From assembly GCA_020851835.1 (NCBI GenBank), contig JADZBZ010000466.1, positions 1-10,332 on the forward strand: a DNA stretch of 10,332 bases, read 5' to 3'. Positions 6,758 through 10,332 of the stretch are shown here, piece by piece (the stretch's first letter is position 1; every line of letters starts with the position of its first letter). Position numbers and translations under genes: made by a program. The DNA comes from Acidobacteriota bacterium. GTDB lineage: Bacteria > Acidobacteriota > Vicinamibacteria > Vicinamibacterales > UBA2999. The notes under the pieces were generated by a model. That model saw nothing but the letters and a program-made list of their open reading frames with translations. It did not search any database and was not told the origin of the DNA.

Positions 6758-7513
6758 ATGACCCCAGATCAGCTGCGCACCCTCCTGGACGAGGTCCAGA
6801 GCGGCCGCCGTCCGGCCGCCGAGGCCCACCGGACGCTCCTCGCCACGCTTCGGGCCGAGCCCCTGGCCGACCTCGGCTTTGCCAAGGTCGACCATCACCG
6901 CGTCACGCGACAGGGCTTTCCCGAGGTCGTGCTGGGCCTCGGCAAGTCGCCCGCCCAGATCGCGGCCATCGCGGCCGCCATCGCCGAACGCGGCCATCCG
7001 CTCCTCGTCACCCGTGCGGACGATGCGGCGTGGGAGGCGGTGCGGGACCGGCTCCCCGAGGCACGTTACCACGAGGTGGCCCGCGCCATCACCCTGCCCC
7101 GCGACGTTCCGCCGGGTCAGGGCCGCGTCACCATCGCGTCGGCCGGCACCTCCGATCTGCCGGTCGCCGAGGAAGCGGCCGTCACCGCCGAGCTCATGGG
7201 CAACGAGGTGGACCGCGTCTACGACGTAGGCGTGGCCGGCATCCACCGCGTGCTGCGAGAACGGGCCCGCCTGGAGACCGCCCGCGTCATCGTCGTCGTC
7301 GCCGGAATGGAAGGGGCGCTGCCCAGCGTGGTGGCGGGCATGGTGGCCGTGCCCGTAATAGCCGTGCCGACCAGCGTCGGCTACGGCGCCAGCTTCGGCG
7401 GCATCGCAGCGCTGCTGGGCATGCTCAATTCGTGCGCCAACGGCGTGTCGGTGGTGAACATCGACAACGGGTTCGGCGCCGGCTGCATCGCCAGTATGAT
7501 CAACCACCTGTAA
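6758..7513 (+). CDS. larB: LarB, pyridinium-3,5-biscarboxylic acid mononucleotide synthase
   Basis: LarB carboxylates the pyridine ring of nicotinic acid adenine dinucleotide and releases AMP, the first step toward the nickel-pincer nucleotide cofactor of lactate racemase (LarA) and its relatives. The 251-residue length is typical. The N-terminal helical part contains FAKVDHHRVTRQGFPEV (41-57) and GLGKSP (60-65). The C-terminal AIR-carboxylase (PurE-like) fold shows ASAGTSDLPVAEEA (127-140), GIHR (161-164), GMEGALPSVVAGM (183-195) and LNSCANG (223-229) with VNIDNGFGAG (233-242). Cys226 corresponds by its distance from the C-terminus to Cys221 of the Lactiplantibacillus enzyme, which I recall as the covalent catalyst, and Glu185 to Glu180. 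Start ATG at 6758, with no clear Shine-Dalgarno. mutS2 begins four bases after its stop. larC, larE and larA are not in the window. Confidence 0.93.
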   Translation: MTPDQLRTLLDEVQSGRRPAAEAHRTLLATLRAEPLADLGFAKVDHHRVTRQGFPEVVLGLGKSPAQIAAIAAAIAERGHPLLVTRADDAAWEAVRDRLPEARYHEVARAITLPRDVPPGQGRVTIASAGTSDLPVAEEAAVTAELMGNEVDRVYDVGVAGIHRVLRERARLETARVIVVVAGMEGALPSVVAGMVAVPVIAVPTSVGYGASFGGIAALLGMLNSCANGVSVVNIDNGFGAGCIASMINHL

Positions 7514-7517
7514 GAGG

Positions 7518-10007
7518 ATGTTCGCGACTCGCCCTCTCGAATTCGACCGCATCGTCGCCGAGGTGACGGCGCTGTCGGCGACCCCCATGGGGCGCGCGCG
7601 GCTCGAGGCGCTGGAACCAGCCGCCGATCCGCGAACGACCGCCGCGCGGCAGGAGTCGACCACCGAGACCGTCCGATTCCTGGAGCAGCATGCCGGCTTT
7701 CCGCTGCGCGCCGGCCAGGGTCTGACCGGCGCCCTCGAGGAACTCGCCATCGAGGGCCGCCCGCTCGGTCCGCTTGCGCTGCGCGCGCTGACCGACTTCG
7801 TCGATTCGGTCGAGCGGTCGCGCGCGGGCATCCTCGACGCCAAGGGTGAATTCCCCGTGCTCTCGGCCCTGGCGCGTCGGCTCGCCAGCTTCAAGGCCGA
7901 GGTCGGTGCCGTGCGCGAGGCCATCGACGGGTCGGGCGAAGTGCTCGATGCCGCCAGCCCCGCCCTGCGCGGTATCCGCGAGAGCCTCCGGCAGCGCCGT
8001 CAGCGGCTGCGGCAGACGCTCGAGCAGTTTGCGCGCGGCCGGGACACGGCGAAGTACCTGCAGGATGAGGTCATCACCGAGCGCAACGGCCGGTTCGTGC
8101 TCCTCGTCCGGGCCGAGCACCGTGCCAACGTGCCGGGCATCGTGCACGGCAGCTCGGCCAGCGGCGCGAGCTTGTTTCTCGAGCCGGCCGCCACGGTCGA
8201 GATCAACAACGACATCGTCGAACTCGAAGAGCGCGAGCGCGAGGAGATCTTCCGCATCCTGCTCGCCTTGACCGACCGGTTCCGCCACCGGCCAGGCGAC
8301 GTGCGGGCCGTCGAAGAGGTGGCCGCCGAGCTCGACGTGCTGCAGTCGCGGGCGCGCTACAGCACCCGTGTAGGCGGGGTCGAGCCCACCTTCGTGGCCG
8401 ACGGATCGTTTGAACTGCGTGGCGCGAGGCACCCGCTGGTCGAGCAGCCGGTGCCCATCGATGTCGTGCTCGATCCGCCCTGTCGCGTCCTGCTCATCAC
8501 GGGCCCGAACACCGGCGGCAAGACCGTGGCACTCAAGACGGCGGGCCTGTTCGCACTGATGGCCCAGGCCGGCCTGCACGTCCCGGCGGCGACGGCCCGC
8601 CTGCCGGTGTTCCGGTCGATCTTCGCCGACATCGGCGACGAGCAGTCGATCGCGGCGAGCCTCAGCACGTTTTCGGCGCACATCAGCAACCTCGTCTCGA
8701 TGGATCGGGCGCTCGACCTGCCCTCGCTCGTGCTGCTCGACGAGGTGGGCACCGGCACCGACCCGAACGAGGGCGGCGCGCTCGCCACGGCGTTGGTGCA
8801 GCACTTCCGGCAGCGCGGCGCGCACCTGATCGCCACGACGCACTTCGACGCCGTCAAAACATGGGGCACGACGACGGATGGCGTGACCGTGGCGGGCTTC
8901 GCCTTCGATCCGCAGACCTACGCGCCGACCTATCGACTCATCTACGGCGCACCGGGCCGGAGCCTGGCCATCGAGATCGCGCAGCGTCTCGGCCTGCCGC
9001 TGGCGGTCGTGGCGGCGGCGCGGGGATTCCTGAGCGACGACCAGAAGCGGCTGCAGGCGCGGCTCGACCGTGTGGATACCCAGGCGCGTGCCCTCGAGGC
9101 CGAGCGTGGACGGCTTGAGCGCGACCGGCGCGCGGCTGCCGACGAGCGCAAGGTCCTGGAGGCGCGGGAGCGTGCGCTGGCCGAGCGGGAGGAGGCATTC
9201 AAGAAGCGCCTCAACGAGAAGATCGAGGAGCGGGTGCGGCAGGCCCGCCGCGACATCGACACGGTGATCGACCAGCTTCGGGACAAGTCTGACGCCCTCG
9301 TCGAGAAGGCGTCCCGGCGCGCCGCCGGGGCCCTGGTCAACACCGGAGAGGCCGGGGCCGCCCGCGCCGGGGCACGGGCCGCCGTCGAGCGGATTGCCGA
9401 AGGCCTGCGCCAGCCGGTGGCCGCCGGGACTGGAGTCTCGGTCGCCGGGACCGAAGCCTCGGTCGCCGGGACTGAAGTCCCGGCGCTCCAGGGTGTTCCG
9501 GCGCCCCAGCGCGGAGCGGGGTCTGGGAGATCGGGGAGCGCCGGGGCTTCAGCCCCGGCGGCGGCCGTCGGCGCCCGCGTGGCCGTCGGCGGTCTCGGCC
9601 TCGAAGGCATCGTCGTCTCCATCCAGGGATCGCACGTGGAGGTGGACGTGCGCGGCAAGAGGCTTCGTGCCAGGCTCCGGGACGTGCGCGTGCTGGCCCC
9701 GCCCGCGCCGGCTGCGGCCGGCAAGGTCCGCGTCACGGTGGACCTCAAGCCGCGCGAGGGCATGCTGAGCGAAATCAACGTGATCGGCTGCACCGTGGAC
9801 GAGGCCGTGGACCGCGTGTCGCGCTTCCTCGACGACACGATGGTCACCGACATGCGCGAGATCCGGATCGTGCACGGTTTCGGCACGGGTCAGTTGCGCA
9901 AAGGGATCCAGGCGTTCCTGAAGAGCCATCCGCTGGTTCTCAAGTACGCGCCGGCGCCGGACAACCAGGGCGGCGGCGGTGCGACGGTCGTCACGATCAA
10001 GGAGTGA
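7518..10007 (+). CDS. mutS2: MutS2 (endonuclease MutS2 / ribosome-collision ATPase)
   Basis: This 829-residue protein has the full MutS2 layout: an N-terminal core and clamp (about 1-310), an ABC-type ATPase with Walker A GPNTGGKT (329-336), STFSAHISNL, Walker B LVLLDEVGTGTD (D408, E409) and the ATTHFD switch, a long charged coiled coil (about 508-605), a KOW-like stretch (about 683-725) and a C-terminal Smr domain (about 752-829) with HGFGTG (786-791). It lacks the MutS mismatch-recognition domain. In other bacteria MutS2 suppresses recombination or splits collided ribosomes. The first Smr motif reads INVIG where LDxRG is usual, so its nuclease activity is uncertain. Residues 636-681 are an Ala/Gly/Ser insertion made of DNA repeats, which may explain why it is longer than the roughly 785-residue Bacillus protein. 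The AAGAGG next to the ATG overlaps larB's stop, so coupled translation is likely. Confidence 0.96.
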   Translation: MFATRPLEFDRIVAEVTALSATPMGRARLEALEPAADPRTTAARQESTTETVRFLEQHAGFPLRAGQGLTGALEELAIEGRPLGPLALRALTDFVDSVERSRAGILDAKGEFPVLSALARRLASFKAEVGAVREAIDGSGEVLDAASPALRGIRESLRQRRQRLRQTLEQFARGRDTAKYLQDEVITERNGRFVLLVRAEHRANVPGIVHGSSASGASLFLEPAATVEINNDIVELEEREREEIFRILLALTDRFRHRPGDVRAVEEVAAELDVLQSRARYSTRVGGVEPTFVADGSFELRGARHPLVEQPVPIDVVLDPPCRVLLITGPNTGGKTVALKTAGLFALMAQAGLHVPAATARLPVFRSIFADIGDEQSIAASLSTFSAHISNLVSMDRALDLPSLVLLDEVGTGTDPNEGGALATALVQHFRQRGAHLIATTHFDAVKTWGTTTDGVTVAGFAFDPQTYAPTYRLIYGAPGRSLAIEIAQRLGLPLAVVAAARGFLSDDQKRLQARLDRVDTQARALEAERGRLERDRRAAADERKVLEARERALAEREEAFKKRLNEKIEERVRQARRDIDTVIDQLRDKSDALVEKASRRAAGALVNTGEAGAARAGARAAVERIAEGLRQPVAAGTGVSVAGTEASVAGTEVPALQGVPAPQRGAGSGRSGSAGASAPAAAVGARVAVGGLGLEGIVVSIQGSHVEVDVRGKRLRARLRDVRVLAPPAPAAAGKVRVTVDLKPREGMLSEINVIGCTVDEAVDRVSRFLDDTMVTDMREIRIVHGFGTGQLRKGIQAFLKSHPLVLKYAPAPDNQGGGGATVVTIKE
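9423..9485 (+). repeat. Three 21-base tandem repeats inside mutS2
   Basis: Units at 9423-9443, 9444-9464 and 9465-9485 each begin gccggga and share the pattern gccgggac-y-g-r-ag-y-c-y-c. Being 21 bases long, each adds seven residues in frame: AGTGVSV, AGTEASV and AGTEVPA (MutS2 residues 636-656). The third unit is itself an almost perfect palindrome, which suggests the array arose from copying of a palindromic element. The segment lies in the flexible linker between the coiled coil and the KOW/Smr part. Confidence 0.8.
9464..9560. repeat. Inverted pair of REP-like palindromes inside mutS2
   Basis: Palindrome A has 10-base arms at 9464-9473 (cgccgggact) and 9476-9485 (agtcccggcg) around ga. 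Palindrome B has arms at 9539-9548 (cgccggggct) and 9551-9560 (agccccggcg) around tc. B is the reverse complement of A with two changes that keep each stem paired (A-T in A, G-C in B). The flanks match too: ggcgctcc after A (9482-9489) and ggagcgcc before B (9535-9542), so 23 of 25 bases agree between 9465-9489 and the complement of 9535-9559. The arrangement resembles a BIME, two REPs in opposite orientation, here within an open frame. Confidence 0.75.
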
Positions 10008-10052
10008 GGAGACGGCCCCCGTCATCAGTTCTCAGATGGATCGGCGGATACG

Positions 10053-10113
10053 ATCACCCAATCGCCCGATCGCCCGGTAAGATCACCAGTTCGCCAGCTC
10101 GAAAGATCACGAG
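10053..10113 (+). repeat. Degenerate 8-base tandem repeat in the mutS2-dnaG spacer
   Basis: The spacer resolves into octamers in phase: atcaccca, atcgcccg, atcgcccg, a five-base break (gtaag, 10077-10081), then atcaccag, ttcgccag, ctcgaaag and atcacgag, ending two bases before the dnaG TTG. Two neighbouring copies are identical and the others share tc at positions 2-3 and mostly a C-rich centre. It may be a decayed simple repeat or a set of spaced binding sites. The rest of the spacer (10008-10052) holds only a 5-base hairpin, gacgg/ccgtc (10011-10023), without a T-run. Confidence 0.5.
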
Positions 10114-10115
10114 AC

Positions 10116-10332
10116 TTGAAATTCCCTCAGCCGTTCATCGATGAAGTCCGATCGGCGGCCGACATCGTCGTCGTGATCTCGGACTACGTGTCGCTGCGCA
10201 AGGCCGGGGTGAGCTACAAGGGGCTGTGCCCGTTCCACGGCGAGAAGACCCCGTCGTTCAACGTCAACCGCGACCGGGGGTTCTTCCACTGCTTCGGCTG
10301 CGGGGTGGGCGGCGACGTCTTCAAGTTCATCG
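10116..10332 (+). CDS. dnaG: DNA primase DnaG, N-terminal part (TTG start)
   Basis: The first 72 codons of DNA primase reach the right edge. DnaG makes the RNA primers for lagging-strand synthesis and is recruited by the replicative helicase. The visible part is the CHC2 zinc-binding domain: the FIDEVRSAADIV opening (7-18), VISDYVSLRKAG (20-31), YKGLCPFHGEKTPSF (34-48) and FFHCFGCGVGGDVFKFI (56-72), with zinc ligands Cys38, His41, Cys59 and Cys62 all present. The start is TTG at 10116-10118; it gives the expected distance to the first motif and no in-frame ATG or GTG upstream fits better. It is preceded only by a weak GAG, so translation may be modest. It follows mutS2 by 108 bases in the same direction and could share its transcript. 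Confidence 0.95.
   Translation, partial: MKFPQPFIDEVRSAADIVVVISDYVSLRKAGVSYKGLCPFHGEKTPSFNVNRDRGFFHCFGCGVGGDVFKFI

Noticed and set aside
7500..8843. Minus-strand frame of about 447 codons opposite mutS2
   Set aside because: The plus-strand frame contains Walker A, Walker B and a continuous MutS2 layout; the antisense frame has no recognisable features.
9423..9560. CRISPR array as an explanation for the repeats in mutS2
   Set aside because: The repeats are contiguous 21-base units and an inverted palindrome pair without unique spacers of regular length, and they are inside an intact coding frame.

Overview
The window is visibly high-GC (about two thirds G+C by eye) with dense, mostly short-spaced genes and long spurious reading frames opposite the real ones. 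The gene families suggest a soil-type Acidobacteriota, perhaps Vicinamibacteria: a secreted protein with a W-V-L-N-R-E-L-S-Q-F motif, a Tat-signal M24 peptidase relative, a mannan-synthase-like GT2 with an F-T-R-T-P-K-Y-G motif, and a larB-mutS2-dnaG run. This placement rests on recall of families, not on a search.

Layout. (1) Minus strand, 1622 down to 1: a crotonase-fold enzyme (801-1622), then a 110-residue remnant of an M24 peptidase (382-714), then the start of a secreted protein with a GTG start (1-385, running off the left edge). (2) Plus strand, 1594-2784: a family III (CaiB/BaiF) CoA-transferase whose 5' end overlaps the 5' end of the crotonase head to head. (3) Minus strand, 6671 down to 2955: a membrane GT2 glycosyltransferase (5175-6671), a citrate synthase (3907-5046) and a REC-GGDEF response regulator (2955-3887). 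(4) Plus strand from 6758 to the right edge: larB, mutS2 and the first 72 codons of dnaG.

How the genes may work together. The CoA-transferase and crotonase are a natural pair for activating and processing a carboxylic acid as its CoA thioester, although the crotonase lacks both usual catalytic glutamates. Citrate synthase and the diguanylate cyclase are 19 bases apart and may be co-transcribed. A sigma70-like promoter sits upstream of the glycosyltransferase. larB makes the first intermediate of the nickel-pincer cofactor; its partners larC and larE are not in the window. mutS2 and dnaG are housekeeping genes for rescue of collided ribosomes or recombination control, and for replication priming.

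No CRISPR array, insertion sequence, tRNA, rRNA or obvious defence system is visible, and I found no clear new multi-gene system. The most unusual structures are an inverted pair of REP-like palindromes carried in frame inside the mutS2 linker, the head-to-head overlapping start regions of the crotonase and CoA-transferase, the internally deleted M24 gene, a possible leaderless start for citrate synthase, and a degenerate 8-base repeat directly before dnaG.
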